Source of the DNA: Piper betle
Lineage: Eukaryota > Streptophyta > Magnoliopsida > Piperales > Piperaceae
Reading direction: 5' to 3'
Length of the DNA stretch: 64,000 nucleotides
NCBI GenBank assembly: GCA_033002965.1
Contig: JAURVB010012429.1
Coordinates: forward strand, 1-64,000
Notes under the pieces: model-generated
The model's input: only the letters and a program-made list of their open reading frames with translations
Told to the model about the DNA's origin: nothing
Database searches by the model: none
Part shown: positions 11,841 through 23,384 of the stretch, one piece after another
Position numbering within the stretch: the first letter of the stretch is position 1
How the letters are laid out: each line of letters begins with the position of its first letter
Program-made: the position numbers and the translations under genes

Positions 11841-12146
11841 TCAAACATAATGCTGTAAACTATAATCGAGGTTGGAAACTGGAGTACCTGGTCCAGAAGC
11901 TAGCTGCTCGAACAACTCGGGATACCTCCTCCTAATCTCGTCCTCACTCTCCCATGTAGATTCTTCAACTCCGTGTCGGTTCCACTGCACTTGTACTAAG
12001 GGAACCTGCTTACGTCTAAGGGTCTTCACTTGACGATCAACTATCCTCGTTGCGTCCTCAGGATACGTCAAGTCGAGGACGGAGTTCTATCTCTTGGAAA
12101 CTGATAACGTGGGAGTTATCTGGGTGGTACTTCTTCAATAAGGACA
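11841..12146 (-). pseudogene. C-terminal part of gypsy polyprotein, cut off by a TRIM
   Basis: The minus-strand frame encodes a segment rich in charged residues with VKTLRRKQVPLVQVQW and STWESEDEIRRRYPELF, the chromodomain-like tail seen after integrase in plant chromoviruses. The same region of the intact element is at about residues 1488-1545 of its polyprotein. The frame lines up with the end of the pol frame on the other side of the TRIM at 12147-13053, so both halves belong to one former gene. A stop lies at 11841-11843. This half has no start codon of its own and is not expected to be translated. Confidence 0.8.
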
Positions 12147-13053
12147 TGTAACGACCCAGCCCAAAGTGCAACGTAATGGGCTAAGTCATTTCTTTAAAAT
12201 GGGTACCCCGGAAGTTAAAGATCTCTAGTCCATTCCCACTTATAAACAGGATCTTCTCCCAGTAGGTATTAGATGTGGGACTAAGTTGAGGGATCTCACA
12301 ATCCACCCACCTTAGGAAATTTCGTCCCCGAAATGCCTATATTTGGCCCGTTGCTAGCCCCAGCCCACGACCTTTCTGGCCCGTGACCGGCAGCCTAGCC
12401 AACGTTTCTAATCCAGCCCACCATCTAACACGGAACCAGGTCGGCTCTGATACCATTTGTAACGACCCGGCCCAAAGTGCAACGTAATGGGCTAAGTCAT
12501 TTCTTTAAAATGGGTACCCCGAAAGTTAAAGATCTATAGTCCATTCCCACTTATAAACAGGATCTTCTCCCAGTAGGTATTAGATGTGGGTAACGACCCA
12601 GCCCAAAGTGCAACGTAATGGGGTAAGTCATTTCTTTAAAATGGGTACCCCGAAAGTTAAAGATTTATAGTCCATTCCCACTTATAAACAGGATCTTCTC
12701 CTAGTAGGTATTAGATGTGGGACTAAGTTGAGGGATCTCACAATCCACCCACCTTAGGGAATTTTGTCCCCGAAATGCCTATTCTTGGCCCGTTGCTAGC
12801 CCCAGCCCACGACCTTTCTGGCCCGTGACCAGTAGCCTAGCCAACGTTCATAATCCAGCCCACCATCTAACACGGAACCAGGTCAGCTCTGATACCATTT
12901 GTAACGACGCAGCCCAAAGTGCAACGTAATGGGCTAAGTCATTTCTTTAAAATGGGTACCCCGGAAGTTAAAGATCTATAGTCCATTCCCACTTATAAAT
13001 AGGATCTTCTCCTAGTAGGTATTAGATGTGGGACTAAGTTGAGGGATCTCACA
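12147..13053 (-). mobile_element. Four-LTR TRIM unit inside gypsy pol, target-site duplication GGACA
   Basis: LTRs lie at 12147-12300, 12458-12590 (right end missing), 12591-12742 (first bases missing) and 12900-13053. Internal segments are at 12301-12457 and 12743-12899. LTR 2 joins LTR 3 directly, with no internal DNA. GGACA flanks the whole unit at 12142-12146 and 13054-13058. The host sequence is pol of the 10.9-21.9 kb element, whose reading frame resumes on the far side. The TRIM family is the same as at 8587-9363, 31365-31828 and 42900-43110. It is non-coding. Confidence 0.9.
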
Positions 13054-16000
13054 GGACACGTGGAACACTGGGTGTACAGCTGATAGGTGAGGCGGCAATG
13101 CCAAGCGATAGGCCACCTGATCTATACGTTCTAGGACATCGAATGGTCCTATGTACCGCGGGCTAAGCTTCCCACGCATACCAAACCTCAAGTTTCCTTT
13201 GGTTGGTGACACCTTCAGAAGAACATGTTCTCCGACCATGAAGTGAACTTCACGTCGGTGTTGATCAGCGTAGCTCTTCTGTCGGTCCTGAGCTGACCTC
13301 ATCCTCTTTTTAATCTGCATAACCACATCCTGTGTCTGCTGAACCATCTCTGGTCCAACTATCATCGGCTCGCTGCCCTGTACCCAACACACTGGGGATC
13401 TGCACGGCCTACCATATAGAGCTTCAAATGGCGCCATCCCAATGCTAGCCTGGTAACTGTTGTTGTAAGCAAATTCCACCAAGGGCAAATGCTCTGCCCA
13501 GTCGCCTCCAAAATCTAGCATACAGGCCCTAAGCAAATCTTCAAGAATCTGAATAGTTCTTTCGGACTGTCCATCTGTCTGAGGGTGGAAAGCGGTGCTG
13601 AACTTCGACTCTGTGCCCATGGCTGCCTGAAAAGCTCTCCAAAAATGGGATGTAAACCGTGGGTCTCTGTCTGATATGATCTCCAACGGGACTCCATGCA
13701 GTCGTACTATCTCATCCCGATACAAGGTCGCCAAAGTGGATAACGGATAATCCATTCTAATAGGGATAAAATGTGCAGACTTCGTTAGTCGATCCACTAT
13801 TACCCACACTGCGTCTCTCTGCTGTCGGTTCTTAGGCAGACCGACTACAAAATCATAAGCTATACTCTCCCACTTCCACTCTGGGGTCTTCAGTGGCTGT
13901 AAGGTCCCACCGGGGCGCATGTGTTCAGCCTTTACCTGTTGACAGACTAAACACCTGGCCACAGTATCAAAAACCTCTCTCTTCAATCCTGGCCACCAAT
14001 AGGATCGCCGAACATCGTGATACATTTTTACTCCACCTGGATGCACTGTGCACCTCGAGGTGTGGGCGTCGTGAAGAATAGCCCTACGGAGTCCAGGATA
14101 CTCAATGATGTCCGGAACGAAAAGACGTCCTCTCATTCTGACCAGTCCATCTGCATCTCTGACCAAATCTCTGTGGACTCCCTGCTCCAACCATTGAGTC
14201 AACTGTTGATCCTCATTTTGTGCAACTCTGATCTGCTCAAAAATACTCGGCTGAATGGAGAGTCTAGCAATCATTCCCACTAACTGCCTCTGACGCGTCT
14301 CAATCGGGGTCACTGAAACTGCTGCCATCCCCACTAAGTCTCGAACTGGCCTCCTACTCAAGGCGTCTGCTACTACATTCGCCTTGCCCTCATGATATGA
14401 GATATCGATCTCATAGTCAGACAACAACTCCAACCATCTCCTCTGTCGGCTGTTCAAATCTTTCTGTGTGAAGATATACTTCAGACTTTTGTGATCAGTC
14501 AAAAGTCGGAAGGAAGTCCCATAAAGGTAATGTCTCCATATTCTGAGGGCAAAAACCACTGCTGCAAGTTCCAAATCGTGAGTAGGGTAGTTACGCTCAT
14601 GCACCTTTAGCTGACGAGATGCATATGCGATAACCTTATCTCTCTGCATCAAAACACAACCTAGCCCAATCCCTGAGGCGTCTGTGTAGACTACAAAGTC
14701 ATCGTGCCCCTCTGGTATTGTGAGGACCGGCGCTGAGGTCAATCTCTCCTTCAGCATCCTAAAACTCTGCTCACACTCGTCAGTCCATACAAAGTGTTTG
14801 TCTTTCTTAGTCAGCTGCGTGAGAGGAGCTGCTATAGAGGAAAAACCTCGTATGAAACGACGGTAATATCCTGCTAGACCCAGGAAACTCCGTATCTCGG
14901 AAGGTGTTCTCGGTTGTCCCCACTGTACAACTGCCTCTATCTTCACTGGATCCACTGAAATCCCTGCTACTGATATAATATGCCCTAAGAAGTTGACCTC
15001 TGAAAGCCAAAAGTCACACTTCGCAAATTTTCCGTACAATCTGTGCTCTCTTAGGGTTTGTAACACCGTACGGAGATGCTGCTCATGTTCTTCCCTCGAT
15101 GAGGAATACACCAAAATGTCGTCCACGAAGACTATTACAAATCGATCCAAAAAGGGACTGAACACTCTGTTCATTAGGTCCATGAATGCTGCTGGAGCAT
15201 TTGTCAATCCGAAGGGCATAACCAAAAATTCGTAGTGTCCATATCTCGTCCTAAATGCGGTCTTCGGAATATCCTCTGCTCTAATCCTCAACTGATGGTA
15301 GCCAGATCTCAAGTCAATCTTCGAAAAGACCGTTGCTGAGCTCAACTGGTCAAACAAATCATCAATGCGAGGAAGAGGGTATCTGTTCTTAATGGTTACA
15401 TGGTTTAACATCCTATAGTCGATGCACAAACGCATGCTTCCATCCTTCTTCTTCACAAACAACACCGGTGCTCCCCATGGTGACACGCTCGGTCGGATAA
15501 AACCCTGATCCAACAACGTCTGCAATTGCTCCTTAAGCTCTCGGAGTTCCAGGGGTGCCATCCTATATGGTGTTCTAGAGATAGGTGCTGTTCCTGGCAT
15601 TAATTCTATAGCAAAATCGACTTCTCTCTTCGGTGGCAATCCAGTGATCTCATCTGAAAAGACATCTGCAAACTCCCTGACAACTGGAATCAGCTCAACA
15701 CTGGGCTTGTCCCCTGAGCCATTCTGCTCCGCCAACACCAAGGCGGCCATCAACAACTCACAACCCTTGTCCAACTGTCTCACTGCATTCTGATAGGAGA
15801 TCCAGCCTCTCTCTCTATTTCTGCCCTGACCCTGGAAAAAGAAGGAGCGCCTTCCGCATCGAAAAGTCACCATCTTCTTCTGGCAATCTATCAGGGCTCC
15901 TTGCTTAGACATCCAATCCATCCCGAAGATCACATCGAACTCTGTCATCCTGAATAATATCAAGTCCGCAACTAATTGTCGCTGTTGAATCTCAACAGGG

Positions 16001-16332
16001 ACACTACGTACCCACTCACCAGTAGTTACAACTCCCTCGGCGGGAGTGGACACTAATAATGAATGTCCTAAGCTTTCTATATGACCTCCCATCCTATCTG
16101 TGTGTGTGTACGATATAAAAGAGTGTGTGCAGCCAGTATCAAATAAAACTAGTGCAGGTACTGAGCCCACAGTAAGTGTACCTGTCACGACAGTTGTGTC
16201 CGCTAGTGCCTCCTCAACTGTGGCTGCATACATCCTCACAGAGTTGTTGCTGTTGCGGCTGTCTGTTGCTGTTGTTGCTGCGTGGGCCGAGGCGGCAGGC
16301 AATGCTGGTGGTGCCGCGTATGCTGGGCCCAT
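13054..16332 (-). pseudogene. Gypsy Pol: protease, reverse transcriptase, RNase H, integrase (truncated by TRIM)
   Basis: A ~1090-residue open frame on the minus strand copies retrotransposon RNA to DNA and integrates it. In order: aspartic protease with DTG at residues 65-67; reverse transcriptase with [11 protein letters not shown] and the catalytic FVDDILVYS; RNase H with [15 protein letters not shown]; integrase with an H/C zinc region, then the [16 protein letters not shown] and SERTIQ blocks that hold the D, D and E residues. The ATG at 16332 directly follows a TAG, so an upstream gag frame ends exactly where this starts. The frame runs into the TRIM at 13053 and stops at 13012-13014, losing the chromodomain end. 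All catalytic motifs appear intact, so the insertion may be rather recent. Not expected to yield a working element. Confidence 0.9.
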
Positions 16333-17352
16333 CTATTGTCTGGCCTGTCCTACCACTGCAGCCATCATACCTCTCTGGCCCTGGCCCCTCTGTTGCTGTC
16401 TCTGTGGGTTGTGACCTCTGCCTCCTTGCCCATGACCTTGGCCCTGGTGGCCTCTCTGTTGCTGCTGCTGCGGTGGTGCCGGAAGAGCTAATCGTTGTGT
16501 CGGCGCCGAAAGGGCAGGCTGTTGGCGCTGAGCCATTGGACAAGCCTTAGCCTGGTGCCCTAGCTGGCCACAACTAAAACATGCATTTGTACCAGCTCTA
16601 CATACACCACCATGATTACGTCCGCAGGTCTGACAGGCTGGATATCCACCTTCCCGAACCTGTCCATCCATCGCTCTTATTGCAACTGGAGCATCTGTTC
16701 TGCGCCTCTGTTGTGCCCCCTGACTAGGTTGGTAGGGAGGGGCATGCTGTTGCCTTTGATCCTGATCTCGACGGGGTCGAGTGGCGAAGACCCGTTCTGT
16801 CTCACTCGCGGATCGAACCACGTCACCGAGAGTAGCAAATGTTCTATCAACTAGGGCTACACGAATTTCATAGTGCAGACCCTCATAAAACCGTTCGATC
16901 CTCTGTCGCTCCACCCGTGCAAAGTCTGGTGTAAACCTCTCCAGTGCTCTGTATCTGCCTTCATACTGTGACACAGTCATAAATCCCTGCCGAAGAGTCT
17001 GAAATTCCCTCTCTTTCCTCCTCCTGACATCCGGGGGAAAATACTTTCCGTCAAACTCAGCTTTGAATTCTTCCCAGGTAACATCCTGAGGTTGCTTGCC
17101 CGCAAAAGTGTAGTCCATGACTGAATCCCACCAAATCCTTGCCTCGTCTTGCCGTGCTCGCGTGATAATCCTCACACGGTGTTCCATCGGGCATGCCATG
17201 CTCTTAAACATGCCGATCGCTGATGAAATCCATAAGAAAGCCTCTTCTACATCTGGTGGTCTCTCTGTTGCTGTTGCTGTGGGGGTGCCGGGAGAGCTAA
17301 TCGTTGTGTCAGCGCCGGAAGGGCAGGCTGTTGGCGCTGAGCCATTGGACAA
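16333..17352 (-). pseudogene. Second (duplicated) gag segment, in frame with pol but closed by TAG
   Basis: This frame repeats the capsid-like retrotransposon gag region (motifs EEAFLWISSAIG, ARIWWDSVMD, FDGKYFPPDVRRRKEREF) and the CCHC zinc knuckle CFSCGQLGHQAKACP, followed by a Gln-rich tail. It is the pol-proximal copy of a tandem duplication with a period of ~809 bp; 809 is not a multiple of three, so it lies in a different frame from the upstream gag copy. Its first residues are read from the end of the upstream unit. It shares pol's frame but is closed by TAG at 16333-16335, immediately before pol's ATG. Reading through the stop is possible in principle but there is no evidence for it. 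Confidence 0.85.
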
Positions 17353-18062
17353 GCCTTAGCCCGGTGTCCTGGCTGGCCACAACTAAAACATGCATCTGTA
17401 CCAGCTCTACATACACCACCATGATTACGTCCATAGGTCTGACAGGCTGGGTATCCACCTTCCCGAACCTGTCCATCCATCGCTCTTATTGCAACTGGAG
17501 CATCTATTCGGCGCCTCTGTTGTGCCCCCTGACTAGGTTGGTAGGGAGGGGCATGCTGTTGCCTCTGATCCTGATCTCGACGGGGTCGAGTGGCGAAGAC
17601 CCGTTCTGTCTCACTCGCGGATCGAACCACATCACCGAGGGTAGCAAATGTTCTATCAACTAGGGCTACACGAATTTCATAGTGCAGACCCTCATAAAAC
17701 CGCTCGATCCTCTGTCGCTCAATCCATGCAAAGTCTGGTGCAAACCTCTCCAGTGCTCTGTATCTGGCTTCATACTGTGATACAGTCATGGGTCCTTGCC
17801 GAAGAGTCTGAAATTCCCTCTCTTTCCTCCTTCTGACATCCGGGGGAAAATACTTCCCGTCAAACTCAGCTTTGAATTCTTCCCAGGTAACATCCTGAGG
17901 TTGCTTGCCAGCAAAAGTGGAGTCCATGACTGAATCCCACCAAATCCTTGCCTCGTCTTGCAGTGCTCCTGTGATAATCCTCACACGGTGTTCCATCGGG
18001 CATGCCATGCTCTTAAACACGCCGATCGCTGATGAAATCCATAAGAAAGCCTCTTCTGCATC
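16444..18062 (-). repeat. Tandem ~809-bp duplication within gag
   Basis: Two units, about 16444-17252 and 17253-18062, are nearly identical by eye; for example AGCCATTGGA recurs at 16531 and 17340. The joint falls in a short shared motif around CTCTCTGTTGCTG. The duplication repeats most of the capsid part and the zinc knuckle and shifts the frame. Confidence 0.9.
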
Positions 18063-18704
18063 TGGCTTCCCTAGGAAAGAGCGCCCTCCATTTTTCACAA
18101 ATTGTTCATACTGCCAAAATCTACCATCTCTTACGTCTGTAGATCTGTTTGAGCCCTCGCCTATCTCAAACTGTGGTGACGGTGACACTGCCACTGCCGG
18201 TATGCTACCCCTTGCTGTCTGCCCACTACTAGCTCCAGGAGGTCCACTGTCATGAATGCCCATCCCAGTTTGAAGAGGAGCAATCAGAGGAGCTGTAGGG
18301 ATGGTCCCCTGCTGCGCTGATGGAGGAGGAGGCGGCGGCGGGTAGCCCATGGGAGAAGCGGCCTCTCCTCGTACTCCATCATCTCCTAACGGCCTCTTCT
18401 CAACTTGAGCTATGGAGAGGGCTATCTGACGGAGCTCTCTCCTGAACTCTTCCTGGCTCTCTCGTATCTGCCTCTGTGTCTCTACCAATTGGGTAATGAT
18501 TGCATCTCTCTCAGTCTGGCGACTACGAGAACTACGGTGGCTAGTCGACGCATGCACATTGGCTTCTCCTGACGGTGGTTGATCTCTCGGCCTACTAGAT
18601 GCTGTCTTGCTGGGCGCACGACTAGGACTAGTATGCCTGGGAGGAGAAGGAGATGGATCCCTGGTCTGAGTCGTGCGAGTTGCTCTAACCATGGTGACTG
18701 ACAC
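17247..18704 (-). pseudogene. Gypsy Gag, upstream copy
   Basis: A 485-residue minus-strand frame beginning near the primer-binding site. It has a Ser/Arg/Pro-rich N-terminus, a Pro-rich linker, the retrotransposon gag capsid-like domain (about residues 215-345) and a CCHC zinc knuckle (CFSCGQPGHRAKACP). It then ends at a stop just inside the duplicated unit. Gag builds the cytoplasmic virus-like particle that packages element RNA. The first ATG (18704) is followed by another at 18692 with a plausible MVRATRTT start; either could be used. Because of the frame-shifting duplication it is disconnected from pol. By comparison with the intact element at 24937-29574, gag and pol were probably one frame originally. 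Confidence 0.85.
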
Positions 18705-18865
18705 TCACTACTCAAACCTGTGCACATTGTCATTCAACTACGTGGTGAGAAATCTGTAAACTGAAACGAGTAAATCAAGAAAACATACCTGCCGGCTTGA
18801 CTCGGAGTAGCTTTGCACACACATGACCTGTAATGGCATCTTCCATCTTAATCGATCAAGAGTAA

Positions 18866-18878
18866 GCTCTGATACCAA
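18866..18878 (-). promoter_or_regulatory. Primer-binding site (initiator tRNA-Met type)
   Basis: Minus strand TTGGTATCAGAGC, three bases inside the LTR that begins at 18882. It marks this LTR as the 5' LTR of the minus-strand gypsy element. Confidence 0.8.
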
Positions 18879-18881
18879 TCA

Positions 18882-21800
18882 TGTAACACCCCAATCCGGT
18901 TTGCTCTCAACCCGGACCAGAACTGTTACAAAGGATCGAACTACTCGTAAACCGATTAAGTTGGCTGACCCAAAATCTAAACGGCTACGACATAACCCTC
19001 TCGACGTCTCAAGATGGAGCACGCCGCTAATGCGCAAACAATATATGAATGAGATGCAAAACCCTAACAGGATACTACGTGGATGTCATGATGATATCCA
19101 CACACAAAAATAATTAAAATAGCAACAAAATTCATAAAAATCCTAGAATAAAACAAACAGAGTCTACCCTAAAAGTGCAATAAGGGGATGACCTGTTAAA
19201 ATACAGCACAATATAGTATATATATAAAACAATAATTTATATTGCAATAGAATTCAAATCATCCATACATATTGTAATTGGCATCTCGCCCACCTGCAAT
19301 CTCATGCTCAGCTCATGTTTTTGTTCATTTTCAACTCAACATAGCTGATCATTCCTGGACATTAGAACATTTCCAAAACAATTCCATAGCATTTCTAAGA
19401 ACAAGACCTACAAGTCTCATAAGCTCATGCATATGTACACAACCATGTATATCACCAAGCATCATTCAACCCACATCATATCTTACGCAAAAGTCGACGT
19501 GGCGCCAGGTATGTGTGTGCAATGCAAGCGCTAGTCCTTCGTCAAGGCCGGCATACACCATTCATCGTCCTCACCAACATATAGTAGAAAAACGTCAGCA
19601 ACGGATGTCACTGGTCTAGAAATAACTAATATCAAACTGGAACATGAGAGCAAACTCTCATGGAAAGCAAACAATCATATATCTTCCTCAAGAACTCTCA
19701 TAAGGGCAACTACAAAGGAGCCGTTGAGCAGCTGACTCAACAGCATCCTCATCTATCTGGTACTGTGCCGCTCTCGGCACTTCTTTTTCAGTACTTCACG
19801 TAAAACTTTATCCTAAGCCCTCTCTGAACCTCCATATTACTCCTAGCCTTGAGCACGTAGGCCGAGTACTCTCAGGTAGTCGCCTTTAGTACCCTTTGAA
19901 CCACAAGTCTAGACATGCGCTGTACTAAACAGTACCCATAAACCTCCACATTCTCCGGGTGTGAGGAACTCAAACGCGGAGTTGTCAGGATCCCTCGGGA
20001 ATGGAACAGTCGGTTGGCACTAATCCAGAGCTCGCTTTGACTGTCACGGCATCCGTTCATGGTACGTGCAGTCGGTTTCATCCATCTCTCGTCTCACTGA
20101 AAACTCGATAAAACTATTTATAAGGTTGGGTCGGGATTTATTATAATAGGCCCGAAAGGCAACTTGAGGTGGATCTTATTTTCAAAAACAAGCTCGAGGG
20201 ATCTCATCCTCGAGGGTTATTAATTCCGAAAACAATCAACCAGATGACACGTGTTAGGTGGGGTCCGATAAATCATCCACCTAACACGTCCTACGATCAA
20301 TAAATCAAATCACCGATAGAGTAGAGCGATAAAACCTGAGAAGTGTGTCCTAACGGACCTGTCAGAAGCTCCAAGTGCAATCTCGTGCCTAGACGGCGAG
20401 CTCCTGCAATGAACCTACATGAACATAACTATTTACTAACACCCATACATATATGATGCACGCCTATCTAACTAATATATCCACATGCATACATGAATCT
20501 AATCAAACATGACAATCATCTCAACAATCACACTAAATCTCTAATTATCAAGCAAGTTAATAATTTTATGATTTCATATGTTACTTATTACCTAGCACTT
20601 TTAATTCTAATTTCAAAGCATACCTATTCTAATTAGGTGACAATGGTTTAATCAATTTAATCCATTTAACTTAATACTAGGCATGCGAAAACCTAATTCA
20701 TGCAAATTCATAAATTAACTCGTTAACAAGCATTTAATTAACTATTCCATGGTTTACTAACAATTCCATTAGCAAGCATTTACATCACACAACACAAGCT
20801 ACGCTAATCATTACTTGTTTATCATAATTCAAAATTAATTAAACTAAAATCTTGAAGTTAATAAAATTAATTCCAATATGCTACCATGACCACAACATGT
20901 ATGTAATAATTCTAAAAAAGAAGGAAGAACCACCTCGCGATAAGCAGTGAAATCGTTGCCGACGGACGAAGGCGGTGAAGGCGAGCCGGCAGTTTTCCGG
21001 CAACAATGCCAGCGGTTTTCCGGCAGTTCCGGTAGTTTTCGGCGACTGCTCCGGTGGGGCAATTGAGGGTAGGGGTTAGCACCGTCTCGGCGAGCTTGAC
21101 CCAATGGTGGTGACAACAAGGACAGCCGCGGCGGCGATGGCCACCGGCGACGAGGTCAAGTTCGGGTCGGTCGCTCCGATAGAACCCACGGCCAGCCTCG
21201 ATGGCGGCGCTAAATAGGGGGAACTGTAAGGAAGGTCGAGGGAAGGGCTTCGATGTCACGGCGGCAGAATCGCGTTGGGAGCCGCCGTGAAATCGTGGCA
21301 ATTTCCGGCGTCGATCGGCACGGCCGAGGCTGAGCGGCGCCGATCGGCGGCGGTGGCAAAAATCTCAAGGGCGGAGGCTAGGGTTTGGGGTGGTGAAGAC
21401 GTCAGGTTTGGGGGAGGAAGATGACAAGTATAGGGCGGTAGCAAAGTTGTAAATAAGACTTAACTCACACCGGCTCGAGTCAAGAATGATAACTGACTTG
21501 GAGTAAATCCTAGAAAAATCTAAAAAATTGGGGAAAATCCCATAAAATCAAACAAAACAACACAACATCCAAATGACATGCGGTATAACTAATAACCCAC
21601 CCGAATACCATCTAACGCATCCTAATGCGTTATTTGGCCTAAACTAATTCTACGGTCACAACATGAAAAAAATAAAATCATCAAGTGTATACTCTCATAT
21701 CTACTGATAACTCAGTCTGCTGATGCGTATCTGACGCTATCATTGATACTTGGGTATACATGAACCCTCATAGCACGTGCACACGGTCGGCCTCGGCACC

Positions 21801-21893
21801 GCACACGTGTTCTGAAAGCTGAACTGACTCGAACCACGGTCAAACCGACTAGCTAACGACTATAAAACCCTGACTCGAGTCGCGGGTTTTACA
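18882..21893 (-). mobile_element. 5' LTR (family 1) of the minus-strand gypsy element
   Basis: 3012 bp from TGTAACACCCC to GGGTTTTACA, aligned along its length with 7139-10890 (minus the TRIM). Right of 21893 the sequence jumps to the middle of another family 1 LTR. The expected partner target-site copy would be left of the window, so no duplication can be shown. Confidence 0.85.
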
Positions 21894-23019
21894 ATCATAG
21901 CCTCCACTCATGGTGCGTGCAGTCGGTTTCTCCATCTCTCATCTCATTGAAAATACGAAAACTACATATATATAGGTCTGGGTAGGGATTTATATGATAA
22001 GCCCGAAGGCAACTTGTGGTGGATCTTGTTTTCAAAATCATCCCCTCGAGGGTAATTAATCCGAAAAACTGTTCGGTTAAATAGCCTGAGTTAAGTGGGA
22101 TCCAATAAAATGCCACTTAACCCGTCCTGTAAATAATAAAATAAACATACAATAGAAGAGAACGTAAAACAGAGACGAGTCCTAAACGGACATGGTAGAA
22201 GCTCCAAACGTGTCATCACGCCTAGGCGGCGAGCTCCTACTCCGTACCTACACATCAAAATTAAATACTAACGCCCGCTAACTAAATGATGCAACAAATT
22301 CATCAATCAACAGTCAAATAATCATAAGTATGAAAATAATTCTAACTAATCCTATTCATACTAATTTTACTGTGTTTTTACGTCATACTCGATTAGTATG
22401 ATCATATTTACTTTATCTCATTAGATCACTTACTATTCATTCCCTGTTAATCACATCATGCACATCTTTACTTCATTCATAGTTTGGCATTCATCATGAC
22501 AACTACTCAATTCTAACATGCTATACTAACAATCATCATCAATTTTCAATAATTAAATCGGAGGTAATTATACCTCACGTCGTCGGCAATCGGTGACGAC
22601 TAGGGTTCCGTCGCGTGTCTCGGAGCTCAAATTCGGCGCTCTTCGTCGTCCGAAGTTTGATCAGGATCAACTAGATGAGCTCCATGAAAGATTCGGCGAA
22701 TTCTAGCGAATCCGGTTTTCCGGCAAGTTTAGTGGTTTTTCGGTAGCTTTCAGCGATTTTCCGGCAGTAGTCATTGGCGGCATCTACAGGCTGGATAGCA
22801 TGGGTATTGGGTGCCATTGGAACTGGCTCGGTGAGGCCGACTCATCTACGGCGTCGACGAGATCAGTGGAGGCGGTGGCTCGCTGAAAAATAACAGAAAA
22901 AGTGGCAGCGGCAATGGTTGAAGAAATCCGGCCGGTTTGGGCGGCGATGGGCTCCGATCTGGTCAGGGAAGCTCGCTAGAGGGTCAAGGGTGTCGAGGCT
23001 ACCACTCGATGGTGGCGGC
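21894..23019 (-). mobile_element. Family 1 LTR fragment, host of the 10.9-21.9 kb element
   Basis: It aligns with about 8230-10190 of the LTR at 7139-10890 without the TRIM, including the CCTCACGTCGTCGG start of the GC-rich block near 22574. It is cut at the left by the minus-strand gypsy element and at the right by the plus-strand gypsy element. Confidence 0.7.
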
Positions 23020-23026
23020 GACCCGG

Positions 23027-23029
<3 letters not shown>

Positions 23030-23079
<50 letters not shown>
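23030..23079. repeat. (TA)n microsatellite
   Basis: About 25 TA units near the LTR start. The equivalent run in the 3' LTR (29689-29724) has about 18 units. Confidence 0.95.
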
Positions 23080-23081
<2 letters not shown>

Positions 23082-23370
23082 GACGCGGTGGGATCGAACG
23101 TTGGTATCCATGAATTTGTTTAAATTATTTACCCGCTACCCGGTTAATTATTAATTACCCGGTCAAGTGGAAAGTATTAGTTAACCGGTTAAGTATTTTT
23201 ACCCGGTTAAGTAAACCATACCATTTAACCGTTTAAACTAGTAAAGTGAACCATACCATTTAAGAGGTTGAGTGAAAAGGTTAAGTGAACCGTGTTAATT
23301 ACCCAATTACCCGGTTAAAGGAATTATGGTGAAAGGGTGCTTCCACAAACCCTAGCCGTCATTTATTCTT

Positions 23371-23377
23371 TATAAAA
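23371..23377 (+). promoter_or_regulatory. LTR promoter TATA box
   Basis: TATAAAA in a TATAAAAGGAGAAGG context. The same site is at 30016-30022 in the 3' LTR. It is placed where a U3/R promoter is expected, upstream of the minisatellite leader. Confidence 0.55.
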
Positions 23378-23384
23378 GGAGAAG

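Larger units (their letters stand above)
10891..21893 (-). mobile_element. Ty3/gypsy element, minus strand, inactivated
   Basis: Order on the minus strand: 5' LTR (21893-18882), primer-binding site, gag (18704-17247), duplicated gag part (17352-16333), protease-RT-RNaseH-integrase (16332-13054), TRIM insertion (13053-12147), C-terminal chromodomain-like part (12146-11841), polypurine tract, 3' LTR fragment. Protein features resemble Tekay/Del-type chromoviruses. It is inactivated by the gag duplication, a gag-pol stop codon, the TRIM insertion and LTR truncation. The sequence right of 21893 is another family 1 LTR that it appears to have entered. Confidence 0.85.

Noticed and set aside
8587..13053. 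TRIM units considered as Cassandra elements
   Set aside because: Cassandra LTRs carry a 5S rRNA-like promoter; no such sequence is visible in these 154-bp LTRs.
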